Origin: Synechocystis salina LEGE 00031
GTDB lineage: Bacteria > Cyanobacteriota > Cyanobacteriia > Cyanobacteriales > Microcystaceae
Assembly: GCF_015207985.1 (NCBI RefSeq)
Contig: NZ_JADEVV010000010.1
Location: forward strand, 1-64,000
Direction: 5' to 3'
Length of the DNA stretch: 64,000 bases
A program made the translations under genes and the position numbers. The notes under the pieces were generated by a model. That model was not told where the DNA came from, searched no databases, and worked only from the letters and a program-made list of their open reading frames with translations. Positions 35,479 through 44,259 of the stretch are shown one piece after another (positions within the stretch are counted from its first letter, which is position 1; each line of letters begins with the position of its first letter).

Positions 35479-35900
35479 TATTTTTCCTCCTGTCGCTGTT
35501 GCCGGGCCGCCCGTAGCCGATCGGCGATCGCCGTTAACTGGTCAATGCTAGCCGTATCCAAACTGTCAGCAAAGGCGGCCACCACATCAGGGTTGCTAAT
35601 GGCCAAAAACTGTTGCAATTGTTCGTAGGACTGCACCGCCTTGGCCTGGTCAGCGCTTACCCTTGCCGTCCAAATAAAGGCTTTACCCTGGCGATGGCAC
35701 ACTAGCCAACCCTTTTTAGTCAGACGGTTCAACACCGTAGTCACCGAAGAGTAGGCCAATTCCCGGTCAGGATCGCTCAAAATACGGTCGTGGATATCCT
35801 TCACCGTGGCCTGGCCCAATTGCCAGACAATTTCCAGAATTTCCTGCTCCAGGGGGCCCAGGGACAATTGTTGGGGGCGGTAGGGGGGGATCCAACTCAT
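35478..35900 (-). CDS. BlaI/MecI-family transcriptional regulator
   Basis: 140 residues from ATG 35898-35900 (MSWIPPYRPQQLSLGPLEQE); other in-frame ATGs upstream lack conservation. The winged helix is LEQEILEIVWQLGQATVKDI, SSVTTVLNRLTKKGWLVCH, and the C-terminal part is helical for dimerisation. In PCC 6803 the equivalent (slr0240) is a BlaI-type repressor-like regulator. The coupled M56 peptidase would be its inactivator. No beta-lactamase gene is adjacent; the next genes are PrxQ and a lipoprotein, so oxidative or envelope stress may be the signal, by inference only. Confidence 0.88.
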   Translation of the reverse strand: MSWIPPYRPQQLSLGPLEQEILEIVWQLGQATVKDIHDRILSDPDRELAYSSVTTVLNRLTKKGWLVCHRQGKAFIWTARVSADQAKAVQSYEQLQQFLAISNPDVVAAFADSLDTASIDQLTAIADRLRAARQQRQEEK

Positions 35901-35943
35901 AAATATTCCACGGTGCATCAAGGTCTTTTCTAACCATACAGGA

Positions 35944-37638
35944 TTAATCCTGAGAGAATCCACCGTACCGGGCCAGGAACTCATCAATTTTTTGCCTGAT
36001 TTTAGGGGCAGATTTACCGGACACCAGATACAACTTAAACTCATTCTGCCCACTCAAATATTCTGCGTAGGCTGAACTGAGATAGGGGCGATATTTATCC
36101 GCACCCTGGGGATCTTGACGGATGTAAACTTCAAAAAATGCCACGGTTGTACCCATGACGTAGTCATAAATGGTGTCTTGATTGGGTAAAACCAGGTGGG
36201 CGGTGGAATCAATGGCTTTACTGATGCCTGGATCTAATTTAGTAAAGTTAACGTGGGCTTGCCCTTCAATTAGCAGCCAATATTTATCTGGCACCGTTAA
36301 CCAGGTGAAAGATGCTGCTTGTTCCAAAGCTGGGGGCGCCGCCGGGTCGTAACTACCGGAGCCAAAAACAACCGGAATGTTAATTTTAGCTAACCCTTTA
36401 CTGCCAAAAAGACTGCGGTTAACTGGGTTGGCCGCAAACACGGCTTTAACCCTTTCATCCCGCAGGGAAATGGTTTGTCGGGGCAATTCTAGCGCTCGGC
36501 ATTGCATCAGCAGGGCAACGTCTAAATTGGCTAAATCTGAATCACAATCCTTTTGTAAGTTATCAAAATCTATTTCCGCCCCGGCGATCGCCAAAGCAGT
36601 ATAGCCGCCAAAGGAATGGCCTGCCATGCCAACATTTTCTAAATCTAAACGACCAGCAAATTCTGATTGATTACGTCGTTGCAATTCATCCAAGGTAAAA
36701 CTAATGTCCTTGGGGCGATTAATGTAATCATTAACATCAAAAATATCGCCGTGATAGCCCTCCAACATTTCCTGGAGATAGATATTGTCACTACCGACAT
36801 GTTGGGGGGCAACAACTAGATAGCCGTAGGAAGCTAAATGTTGTAAACCCACTGCGTAATCTTCGGGCCGAGAAGACAAACCATGGGAAAAGGCCAACAC
36901 CGAAATCTTACCTTGAGGCTCTCCCTTGGGAATAAAAACATCAACATAAAAATGGCGATCGCGGCTAGGGTCAACTAAGTGCCAAACGACTTTTTCCACC
37001 CCATAGGGGCCGGGCTGGCGTAGGTCAGGTAACTCGGCATAATTAACGGCTGGAGCTTCCGCAGCCTCCTCAGCGGTCAGTGTGGCTAATTCCTGCACAG
37101 CAGTTTCCGTTGCCAAGATGAACATGTCAACTTGCTTGGCCAATGCCAGAGCCTTCTCCCCATTAATTTGTATGCTGGTGGGTAATTTTTGTAGCACTTT
37201 AATTGAAGACAATCCCCCTGGTTCCATTGCCGCCTGAACAAGGGCTGCCCGTATGGCATATTTACCATTATTTTTATAGGGAATATTAATCACTTCCCCT
37301 AATCGGGCTAAGATTTCTTCTCCCATTTTTGTATTAAAAAAACGAGAAATCATTACAGGATCAAGCTCTACTTCTTTGGTCAATACTTCCCGTAACTCTT
37401 TCTGTTGATCCTGGGCAATAAAATTGAAATAAAATTGTAGGTCTTTATTAACCTCCCCTGTCTCCGCAAACTTTGTCAAAGATTCTATTTCTACGGAAGT
37501 CATCAAACCACCATAGGAAAAGGAAATTTGCTCTGCCGCCCCTAGGGGAAAAGCCAGGAGAATGTTTGCCGTTAAGGCCCCCAATAACAGCATCCCTTTT
37601 TGATAAGCTCGCTTTGAAAAGTTTGTCGGTATTATCAT
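35944..37638 (-). CDS. Exported alpha/beta hydrolase with DUF1400 N-terminal domain
   Basis: 564 residues from ATG 37636-37638 (MIIPTNFSKRAYQKGMLLLG), giving a signal peptide with cleavage near PLGAA. The N-terminal DUF1400 region (about 30-165; ISFSYGGLMTSVEIESLTKF) is a cyanobacterial helical domain, followed by an alpha/beta hydrolase (about 210-545). It has nucleophile elbow GMAGHSFGGYTALAIAG, an oxyanion-side LAFSHGLSSRPEDYA and a C-terminal histidine in IEGQAHVNFTKLD. Related to platelet-activating-factor acetylhydrolase-like and dienelactone hydrolases. Probably a lipase or esterase outside the cytoplasm; substrate unknown. Confidence 0.85.
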   Translation of the reverse strand: MIIPTNFSKRAYQKGMLLLGALTANILLAFPLGAAEQISFSYGGLMTSVEIESLTKFAETGEVNKDLQFYFNFIAQDQQKELREVLTKEVELDPVMISRFFNTKMGEEILARLGEVINIPYKNNGKYAIRAALVQAAMEPGGLSSIKVLQKLPTSIQINGEKALALAKQVDMFILATETAVQELATLTAEEAAEAPAVNYAELPDLRQPGPYGVEKVVWHLVDPSRDRHFYVDVFIPKGEPQGKISVLAFSHGLSSRPEDYAVGLQHLASYGYLVVAPQHVGSDNIYLQEMLEGYHGDIFDVNDYINRPKDISFTLDELQRRNQSEFAGRLDLENVGMAGHSFGGYTALAIAGAEIDFDNLQKDCDSDLANLDVALLMQCRALELPRQTISLRDERVKAVFAANPVNRSLFGSKGLAKINIPVVFGSGSYDPAAPPALEQAASFTWLTVPDKYWLLIEGQAHVNFTKLDPGISKAIDSTAHLVLPNQDTIYDYVMGTTVAFFEVYIRQDPQGADKYRPYLSSAYAEYLSGQNEFKLYLVSGKSAPKIRQKIDEFLARYGGFSQD

Positions 37639-37840
37639 GAATTTTTTACAAAAGTAAGGGCTAGGTTTTTTATTGCGGGACAGAGCTGATTCTTGCTGAT
37701 TGCCATCGACTTCAGCAATTTTATAGAAATTGATCATAGATTTTTTGTTGCCTTTTGTCATCAATCGTAACAAAATTTTGTTTGAAGAAATTTATGCTTA
37801 TTTTGGCAATAAAAATTAACAAATTACTGGCAAGCACAAT

Positions 37841-38626
37841 TTAACGTTTGGGACGAAATATATGACTGTGGTCGGGGTGATAAAGGCGCGATCGCCTGGG
37901 CAGATCAGTTTTTAAGGCTGGGCTGATTAAGTATAGGGTGGTGCGGATTAAATTTTCCCGTAAACTTAGGGCTGCCATTTCCCCCAGGGGAACTAACCAA
38001 ATTTTTTCATCGGGCCACCCCACTCGAAAGCAAACCGCTACGGGGGTATCAGCAGGGTAGTGCTCCAATAATTGCTTCTGAGCTTTTTCCACATGACGAG
38101 CAGCTAAGTATAGCCCCAAACTGGCTTGGTGGTAGGCCAAACTTGCTAACTCTTCCCGTTCTGGCACCGCCGAAGCCGCACCACTAATGCGGGTCAGCAC
38201 AATGGTTTGTACCAGGTCGGGCACGGTGAGTTCACAGTTTAAGATAGCCGCCGCCGCCTGGAATGCACTAATACCCGGCACACAGACAAAGGGAATATCC
38301 GCTTCCCCCAGGGCCTGCATTTGTTCGTGAATAGCACTGTAGAGGGTCAGATCACCGGAATGGAGTCGCACCACAATCTTCCCTTGGCGCACAGCTGTGA
38401 TCATTAACGGCACAATGGTTTCCAAGGTTTTACTCCCGGTGGCAATGCATTCTGTCTGGGGGCCTACCTCTGCCAACATTTGCTTGGGCACCAGGGAATC
38501 GGCATAGAGGACTAAGTCCGCCGCCTGGAGGAGTTTTTGTCCCTTAATGGTCAGTAGATCGGGATCACCGGGGCCTGCCCCAACAAAATAAACTGCCGGA
38601 GAAAAAGATTGTCTGGTTGCGGTCAT
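37841..38626 (-). CDS. cobM: CobM: precorrin-4 C11-methyltransferase
   Basis: 261 residues from ATG 38624-38626 (MTATRQSFSPAVYFVGAGPG). The SAM-dependent tetrapyrrole methylase fold shows VGAGPGDPDLLTIKGQKLL, VVRLHSGDLTLYSAIHEQMQ and CVPGISAFQAAAAILNCELT. It methylates C11 of precorrin-4 in cobalamin synthesis. The open frame continues 75 codons upstream, but those codons are the start of a different protein (DUF4926), joined only because of a frameshift. The DUF4926 stop overlaps the cobM start (ATGA), so the true start is this ATG. Equivalent to slr0239. Confidence 0.94.
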   Translation of the reverse strand: MTATRQSFSPAVYFVGAGPGDPDLLTIKGQKLLQAADLVLYADSLVPKQMLAEVGPQTECIATGSKTLETIVPLMITAVRQGKIVVRLHSGDLTLYSAIHEQMQALGEADIPFVCVPGISAFQAAAAILNCELTVPDLVQTIVLTRISGAASAVPEREELASLAYHQASLGLYLAARHVEKAQKQLLEHYPADTPVAVCFRVGWPDEKIWLVPLGEMAALSLRENLIRTTLYLISPALKTDLPRRSRLYHPDHSHIFRPKR

Positions 38627-38851
38627 AGATTTGCAGGTATGGGATTTTGGTGAAAAATCAGTAATTGATCTGCCGGTACGGTTTCCATGGCGTAGGGAAT
38701 ACCATGCTTCAACTTCAAACGTCTGGTCGTCAATTTCCATTACCACTGTTCCCACCTGGCCAGGTTGCAGGTAAATCGGCTCACCTGCTTCAAAATTTTT
38801 GGTTATCCGACCTTCAGTAATAATAACAACATCTAAGTCTTTAATTTTCAT
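38623..38851 (-). pseudogene. DUF4926 protein gene with frameshift
   Basis: ATG 38851 reads MKIKDLDVVIITEGRITKNF, then LQPGQVGTVVMEIDDQTFEV, the standard N-terminal two thirds of the small DUF4926 family. After FEVE the family pattern resumes in another frame: GIPYAMETVPADQLLIFHQN, ending at TGA 38623-38625, which overlaps the cobM start. The span is 229 bases, i.e. one base too many, around 38700-38712. The frameshift fuses the N-terminus artificially to CobM. The gene starts 9 bp after the DUF6883 remnant, its common genomic partner as I recall it. Confidence 0.72.
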
Positions 38852-38860
38852 AATTACCTG

Positions 38861-39196
38861 CTACTTTCTAACGGGATAACAACTAACTAAGCAAGGAAAA
38901 TTTTCCCCTTTACGAACAACCCATGCTGATAAAATCCAGGATTTCCCTTGTTCTGTTTTCAGAAAAACTTGAGAATATAGTATTTGCCAAAGTTATTTTC
39001 TTTATGAATTAATGCCTGTTCAGTTATTGTAGCTTTTTCAATAGCCTGGATAAGAATTTCAGCATTTTCTAGGGTAATCCCTAATTTTTTTTTGAAATAG
39101 ATAGGCTTTATCCTTGCCTCTGCCATAGTCAAAATTAAGGCAGTAGTTGTTAATTTTTTCCAGATAGTCTGCCTGGGCGGCATTGGGTAATTTCAT
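38861..39196 (-). pseudogene. DUF6883 protein gene with two compensating frameshifts
   Basis: Frame 1 from ATG 39194-39196 reads MKLPNAAQADYLEKINNYCL and GRGKDKAYLFQKK. After a run of nine A (39085-39093) the similarity moves to frame 2: LGITLENAEILIQAIEKATI and NNFGKYYILKF. After a run of five T (38963-38967 on this strand) it returns to frame 1: TEQGKSWILSAWVVRKGENF and PCLVSCYPVRK, stop 38861-38863. Joined, these make a full-length DUF6883 protein of about 111 residues. No single frame gives it. The total length, 336 bases, is a multiple of three, so one insertion and one deletion cancel. Decay, programmed slippage or sequencing error are all possible. Confidence 0.7.
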
Positions 39197-39199
39197 GGG

Positions 39200-40393
39200 C
39201 TATGCGATCAAACCCATTTCCTGTAGGTTTTTTCTGAGTCGCTCTGCCTCCGGGGATTGTCGTTGTTCATAAAGGGCGATCGCCTGTTGAAAAGCATCGA
39301 CACTTTCTTGGATTAGGCCAGCCTTAAAGCTGGTAACAGCTAGGTTTTGATAGGCTTCGGCATAGTCCGGTTGGAGGACAATGGCCTGTTGATAACCCTT
39401 AATAGCTTCGAGTAAGTTTCCTTGGGCTTTGTGAATCATGGCTAAGTTGAAAAAGGCGATCGCCTGGGATGGATCAATGTGAATTACTGCTTGATAAACC
39501 TTAATGGCTTCGCCCAATTCCCCCAAGTCTTGCAAAAAAGCACCGTAATTAATCAAAGCGCCTAATTTTAGAGGCAGTAAAATTTCTTCGTCGAGGGCTT
39601 TTTGATAATGTTTGCGGGCCAGCTCCCATTTTTGTTGGCGGCGGTAGGCATTGGCCAGATGGTAGTGCAATTCAAACCGCACAGGAATGGAAGCTGTGTT
39701 GCGCTTTAGACCCTGTTTGAGTAGTTTTACCCCCTCTTTTTCGTCCCCTAAGCTGAAATATAAAGCCCCTAACTTACTGCAGAGGTAAGGGTCCTGGGGA
39801 CTATCTGCCATGGCTTTTTCGAGCAAATGCTTGGCCCGCTGGGTTTTGCCCCGTTCCTTAAGCAAGGTGGGACTATAGCCTTGGTGGAGGATGGCTACCC
39901 CTGGTAAATCAATCACTTGCCAATGGGGTTCTCGTTCCAGTAAAGCCAAAACACTGTCATCAATGGTTTCGTGGTAGGGACGACTAAATTGCACCGCCGG
40001 ATGGCGACGGAATAGCCTGGATACCAACGAATAGGGGGACTGATTACTTTCCAGTTCGTGGCGCATTAGATTCACCACTAAAGCATTGTCCATGGCGATC
40101 GCCTTTTGGATGCCATCTTTAACCAGAATATTCAGCCTTTCGTCAGCATCGAGCACTAACACCCAATCCCCCGTGGTGGCCGCCAGGGCCTGATTGCGGG
40201 CCAGGGCAAAGTCATCTTCCCAGGGCACAGTGATCACCTTGGCCCCTGCTTGGGTGGCAATTTCCACTGTATTATCCGTGGACCCCGTGTCCGCTATGAC
40301 CATTTCATCCACTAGACCCGCCACACTGGCCAGACACTCCCCCAGGAAAGCGGCTTCATTTTGAACAATCATACAAAGGCTGAGGCGAGGCAT
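39200..40393 (-). CDS. Family 2 glycosyltransferase with TPR repeats
   Basis: 397 residues. The N-terminal GT-A domain (about 1-210) shows LSLCMIVQNEAAFLGECLAS, VIADTGSTDNTVEIA and VLVLDADERL, resembling the WaaE/SunS-like group. The C-terminal half consists of about five tetratricopeptide repeats (for example AKHLLEKAMADSPQDPYLCS and AIKVYQAVIHIDPSQAIAFF, then AIKGYQQAIVLQPDYAEAYQ). It probably transfers a sugar to a protein or envelope glycan, with the TPRs recruiting the acceptor. The stop lies 3 bp from the ATG of the DUF6883 remnant on the same strand. Confidence 0.88.
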   Translation of the reverse strand: MPRLSLCMIVQNEAAFLGECLASVAGLVDEMVIADTGSTDNTVEIATQAGAKVITVPWEDDFALARNQALAATTGDWVLVLDADERLNILVKDGIQKAIAMDNALVVNLMRHELESNQSPYSLVSRLFRRHPAVQFSRPYHETIDDSVLALLEREPHWQVIDLPGVAILHQGYSPTLLKERGKTQRAKHLLEKAMADSPQDPYLCSKLGALYFSLGDEKEGVKLLKQGLKRNTASIPVRFELHYHLANAYRRQQKWELARKHYQKALDEEILLPLKLGALINYGAFLQDLGELGEAIKVYQAVIHIDPSQAIAFFNLAMIHKAQGNLLEAIKGYQQAIVLQPDYAEAYQNLAVTSFKAGLIQESVDAFQQAIALYEQRQSPEAERLRKNLQEMGLIA

Positions 40394-40596
40394 AGGGGTT
40401 TAAGCAAAATCGGCAAAAGGTCAGTCAATCATCCTAACCGAATTGTCCGGTAAGATGGGTGTGGTTTCCAAACAAAATAGTCCCTTACCTTTGGGATAGG
40501 GCTAAACGGGGAACTTTTGCCCCCGTAACTAGACCGATTAGATTAAATTCAACTCAAAAAGACTAAACTTACTAGCGATTAACGAGGAGGTTGAGG

Positions 40597-40980
40597 GTGG
40601 TGGACTGGAAAGTTCGGGCAATTCGGGGTGCAACGACGGTTTCGGAAAATAGCTCTGAGGCAATCCGAGATGCGGTCTGTGAGCTGCTGGATGTCATCGA
40701 AGCAAACAACGCCTGCCCCCCGGAGGACATTGTCAGCGTCACTTTCTCCGTTACCCCCGACCTCGATGCAATTTTTCCGGCGGCGATCGCCAGGCAGAGG
40801 CCCCGCTGGGAAAATGTACCGTTGTTAGATGTGCAACAAATGTATGTCAAAGGTAGCTTAGAACGGTGTATTCGGGTGTTAATTCACGTCAACAGCCAAA
40901 GCCCCCAGTCAGAAATGTACCACGCCTATTTGCGCCAAGCCCGCAGTTTGCGCCCCGACTGGCATTTGGCTCGGTTTTAA
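40597..40980 (+). CDS. aroH: AroH-class chorismate mutase
   Basis: 127 residues from GTG 40597-40599, preceded by GAGGAGG at 40584-40590 with six-base spacing, which decides the start over TTG 40591. It converts chorismate to prephenate for phenylalanine and tyrosine. Family motifs: WKVRAIRGATTVSENSSEAI, VTFSVTPDLDAIFPA, and MYVKGSLERCIRVLIHVN with the catalytic arginine, then HAYLRQARSLRPDW. Complete and single-domain. Confidence 0.94.
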   Translation: MVDWKVRAIRGATTVSENSSEAIRDAVCELLDVIEANNACPPEDIVSVTFSVTPDLDAIFPAAIARQRPRWENVPLLDVQQMYVKGSLERCIRVLIHVNSQSPQSEMYHAYLRQARSLRPDWHLARF

Positions 40981-41069
40981 GACCATAAATTTTAAACACT
41001 GGACTTGTTTGTTGGGCAACGGAATAAACCTAATTTTCAGTGTGGTCGATTGTTCCATGAAATTCCATG

Positions 41070-42533
41070 TCAACTAACTGGGTTGGGGGAGTCCGCCTCA
41101 GCCATCATTTCCCTTTTAATCACCTTGTAGTTCCAGAAACCAAAGATTAGCCAAAAAGCTAATAGGCCAGAGGTGGAAATTAGCATGGGAATCAGACCAA
41201 ATTGACGAATTAAAGTGGGGGCCGCTGCTGTAAATAATCCACCACCAACAATGGGTTCAAAAAATAATTGTTTATAGGCAAAGCTTTCAAAGGCGCCGGT
41301 GCGGTTATGGGGGTCCACCATTTTAATTAACAGAATTCCTGTGGCGGTAACTCCCATGGATTGACCCATATCACCAATCCCTCTTTCAAACCAATAACTA
41401 GGTAAAATTTTCGGAGCTAAGTAGACGAATGCCACAATGTTCCAGATAATGCCCACTAAGGACAAGCTGAGAAAAACGGGCAAATTAGCTCCCAACACCT
41501 GCAACTTGATCGAGGCTAAGGCCGTTACCACCACCAAATCCAAGGCAACTCCAGCAATTCTTTCCTGTAAATTTCTAATAATCAGGGAATCTAAATCCAA
41601 CTTTTTCATAATTAGTTGGACAATAATGCCCCCAATCAAAGCCATGGGAAATAAAGGAATGGCTCCGGCCAATTCAAAGCCCGTTTTTCCCCAGGTGAAA
41701 AATTCCAACAATCTGAGTAGCTCTAAAATTATCCAGCCAATCAAAACCGCTAAGGCTGTAAAGCCAAAATTCAAAGATAGGGGATCAATTAAAAGGTTGC
41801 GCATTAACTGAGCCCTTCTGCTCAAAACCCGATCACTTTCCAGATGGGCAGTGGGTTGAAATTGGGCGTCTCCTGATGTTACCTCGGTCGGTATTTCTTG
41901 GATGTAATTGTTGCGCCTGCCCCAATCGGCCAAAACCGTTCCGGCGATTACCCCAGTGACAATACCCACGGTGGCCAATCCAAGGGCTAAATCTCCACCT
42001 TCAGGAAAATCTAGTCTGTTGAAGGTTTCCGCCATACCGGCTGCAGTTCCATGGCCCCCTTCAAAACTGATTTCCACCAGGGAAGCAATGATCGGATCAA
42101 CATCGAACAGAGGAATTAAAATCAATAAAGTTACCAGGATGGGCAAGGCATATTGCCCCCAAGCCAATGTCTGGCCAAAGGCCACCTGGGGAGAAGTTTT
42201 ACGCCAAATTTCCTTCGGTTTTGGAATGGTTTCCCCTAGGAATAGGGCCGCAAAAACTATATTGATGAATACTCCAGGAGACTGGGTCCAGACAGTGCGG
42301 GTAGTTTCGGGGAATACTCCCCCCGCCAAATAACCATCTGCAGGCACCCCCAGGGCCACGGCAATGGAACCAACTACCCCCGGCCCCAACAATAAGGCGA
42401 TCGCCCCGGCAATAATCGATTCTGGTAAATATAATTTTTGAAATAGTTTAATTTTCTGTTTTATAAATCTACCTGCCAGAATTAAAATCGCCAGGGTGAT
42501 AAACGCAAATAAAACATTGATTAAACTAAGCAT
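41070..42533 (-). CDS. gltS: GltS-type sodium/glutamate symporter
   Basis: 487 residues from ATG 42531-42533 (MLSLINVLFAFITLAILILA). About 11-12 membrane spans. Family signatures include ISFEGGHGTAAGMAETF (the inverted-repeat hairpin motif), LPESIIAGAIALLLGPG and IGDMGQSMGVTATGILLIK, the second pseudo-symmetric half. Longer than E. coli GltS (about 400 residues) owing to a soluble insert (about 225-260). It imports glutamate with sodium across the plasma membrane. An in-frame start 14 codons upstream is possible. Confidence 0.88.
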   Translation of the reverse strand: MLSLINVLFAFITLAILILAGRFIKQKIKLFQKLYLPESIIAGAIALLLGPGVVGSIAVALGVPADGYLAGGVFPETTRTVWTQSPGVFINIVFAALFLGETIPKPKEIWRKTSPQVAFGQTLAWGQYALPILVTLLILIPLFDVDPIIASLVEISFEGGHGTAAGMAETFNRLDFPEGGDLALGLATVGIVTGVIAGTVLADWGRRNNYIQEIPTEVTSGDAQFQPTAHLESDRVLSRRAQLMRNLLIDPLSLNFGFTALAVLIGWIILELLRLLEFFTWGKTGFELAGAIPLFPMALIGGIIVQLIMKKLDLDSLIIRNLQERIAGVALDLVVVTALASIKLQVLGANLPVFLSLSLVGIIWNIVAFVYLAPKILPSYWFERGIGDMGQSMGVTATGILLIKMVDPHNRTGAFESFAYKQLFFEPIVGGGLFTAAAPTLIRQFGLIPMLISTSGLLAFWLIFGFWNYKVIKREMMAEADSPNPVS

Positions 42534-42973
42534 TTTGATAGTTATGATAATCGTTTTTTTTCGTAGCGGTGGCAAGATCCAGGGGATAAATTAGCGGCGA
42601 AAGTTAGGAGTCTCGCCCTTGGGACAATTTAAAAGTATTTCACCCCAGGGGTAAATATGCTTAACCCGCTAGGTATGGCAAGCGGGGCTCGATGCTATCT
42701 TGTATTGATCTGGATTTTCTGTAACATCGGCTACAAAATTCCCCCTGCGATGGTCACGCTTTGATGTTGCTCTTCATATAAATAATCTAGTCAATCAAGT
42801 CTGTGGTTGTGACCAACATAACCCCAGGAAATTTTATTTACTGTTCCGAGCCCTGCGTCTATCTCAATTTCATTTTAATTAGCTACGAATAACTAAAATA
42901 TTGCCAAAAAATATTTTGTTTTCTGGGTTAAGAGAACGGCCCGTTAAACATGGGCAGGATAAGAATATTCAAG
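42534..42973. other. 440-bp intergenic region between wecB and gltS
   Basis: No gene is supported. Two inverted repeats are visible upstream of gltS: CCCGCTTGCCATACCTAGCGGG read on the minus strand (about 42668-42689), and TATTTACCCCTGGGGTGAAATA (about 42637-42658). They could be a leader structure or a terminator for wecB transcripts running toward gltS, as both genes lie on the minus strand. The half near wecB is AT-rich. Confidence 0.4.
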
Positions 42974-44089
42974 TTAGCGTTGGAAATAATTACGGACAAT
43001 TTGGATGATTTTTTGGCTCGCAGTGCCGTCCCCAAAGGGATTAATGGCATTGGCCATTTGTTCATAGGCCTGGGGCTGGCTCAGTAACTCCCCGGCGGCC
43101 TTCGTAACTGTGGCCGGATTTGTCCCCACTAATTTCGCTGTCCCGGCGGCGATCGCCTCTGGTCTTTCGGTGGTTTCCCGCAAAACTAGCACTGGTTTGC
43201 CTAGGCTGGGGGCTTCTTCTTGCAATCCACCAGAATCGGTCAATAACAAATAGCAGTGCTGAATGGCTCCCACCAATTGAGCGTAGTCCAATGGTTCTGT
43301 GAGGAAAACCCTGGGGTGATTGCCCAAAGCCTCTTGAATTGGCTCCCGCACAGTGGGGTTACGATGCATTGGCAATAGTAAAGCCGTGTCGGGAAACTGC
43401 TCTAGAATTTGCTCAAAGCTAGTCAAAATATCCTGCAGAGGCTCCCCCCAATTTTCCCGACGATGCACTGTGGCTAGCAAAACTCGATACTTTTGCCAAT
43501 CCAAACCTTCAATGGGGCAAGCTGGTTTTTGGTCGGCCACTGTCAATAGAGCGTCAATGACCGTATTGCCTGTCAAATGGATTTCCCCGGTGACGTCCGA
43601 TCGCCGTAAATTCTCCACCGCTAAGGTAGTGGGGGCAAAATGCAACTGGGCAAGCTGGGAAATTAGGCGACGATTGGCTTCCTCTGGGTAGGGGTTAAAC
43701 AAATTATCAGTGCGTAAACCTGCTTCCACATGGCCAATGGGAATTTGTTGGTAAAAAGCTGCCAGGGCCGCCGCAAAGGCCGTGGTGGTATCCCCCTGAA
43801 CAATCACTAATTGGGGTGGTTTTTCCCGCCAGAGTTGTCCTAGTCCTTCCAAACAACCCTGGGTGATGTCCGTCAAGGTTTGTCCCGGTTGCATGATGGC
43901 CAGATCCTCATCCGCCGACAATGCAAATAAATCCATGACCTGTTGCACCATTTCCCGGTGTTGCCCTGTTAACAGCACTTGGGTGTGCATATCAGGCTGG
44001 GCCAGGAAAGCACGGATAACCGGGGCTAATTTAATCGCTTCGGGGCGGGTACCCAGGGTAATACAAACCGATAGGGGAGATACAGGCAT
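42974..44089 (-). CDS. wecB: UDP-N-acetylglucosamine 2-epimerase (non-hydrolysing)
   Basis: 371 residues. Interconverts UDP-GlcNAc and UDP-ManNAc for surface polysaccharides. GT-B-like fold with motifs LGTRPEAIKLAPVIRAF, LLTGQHREMVQQVMDLF, GDTTTAFAAALAAF, HVEAGLRTDNLFNPYPEEAN and LLTDSGGLQEEAPSLGKPVL, all catalytic-site motifs of the family. Complete. The start ATG 44087-44089 opens with MPVSPLSVCITLGTRPEA. Lone gene, divergent from the Ycf36 gene. Confidence 0.94.
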   Translation of the reverse strand: MPVSPLSVCITLGTRPEAIKLAPVIRAFLAQPDMHTQVLLTGQHREMVQQVMDLFALSADEDLAIMQPGQTLTDITQGCLEGLGQLWREKPPQLVIVQGDTTTAFAAALAAFYQQIPIGHVEAGLRTDNLFNPYPEEANRRLISQLAQLHFAPTTLAVENLRRSDVTGEIHLTGNTVIDALLTVADQKPACPIEGLDWQKYRVLLATVHRRENWGEPLQDILTSFEQILEQFPDTALLLPMHRNPTVREPIQEALGNHPRVFLTEPLDYAQLVGAIQHCYLLLTDSGGLQEEAPSLGKPVLVLRETTERPEAIAAGTAKLVGTNPATVTKAAGELLSQPQAYEQMANAINPFGDGTASQKIIQIVRNYFQR

Positions 44090-44259
44090 AGGTCACCAAC
44101 ACAGATAATCCCAGGTTAGCGGAGAGGGGCCCCGGGAGAATCGGCTTGGGGCAAAATTGGCCAAATTTTTCTAGTCAAGGGTAACTTGGTGCTCACCGAA
44201 ATTCTGGGTCAAAATGGGAAGGAATTATACTAAATCCTCTAGCCTATCCCCCCAACCCC

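Noticed and set aside
38627-38851. N-terminal extension of CobM to 336 residues
   Set aside because: The extension is the DUF4926 N-terminus fused through a frameshift; CobM proteins start near MTATRQ.
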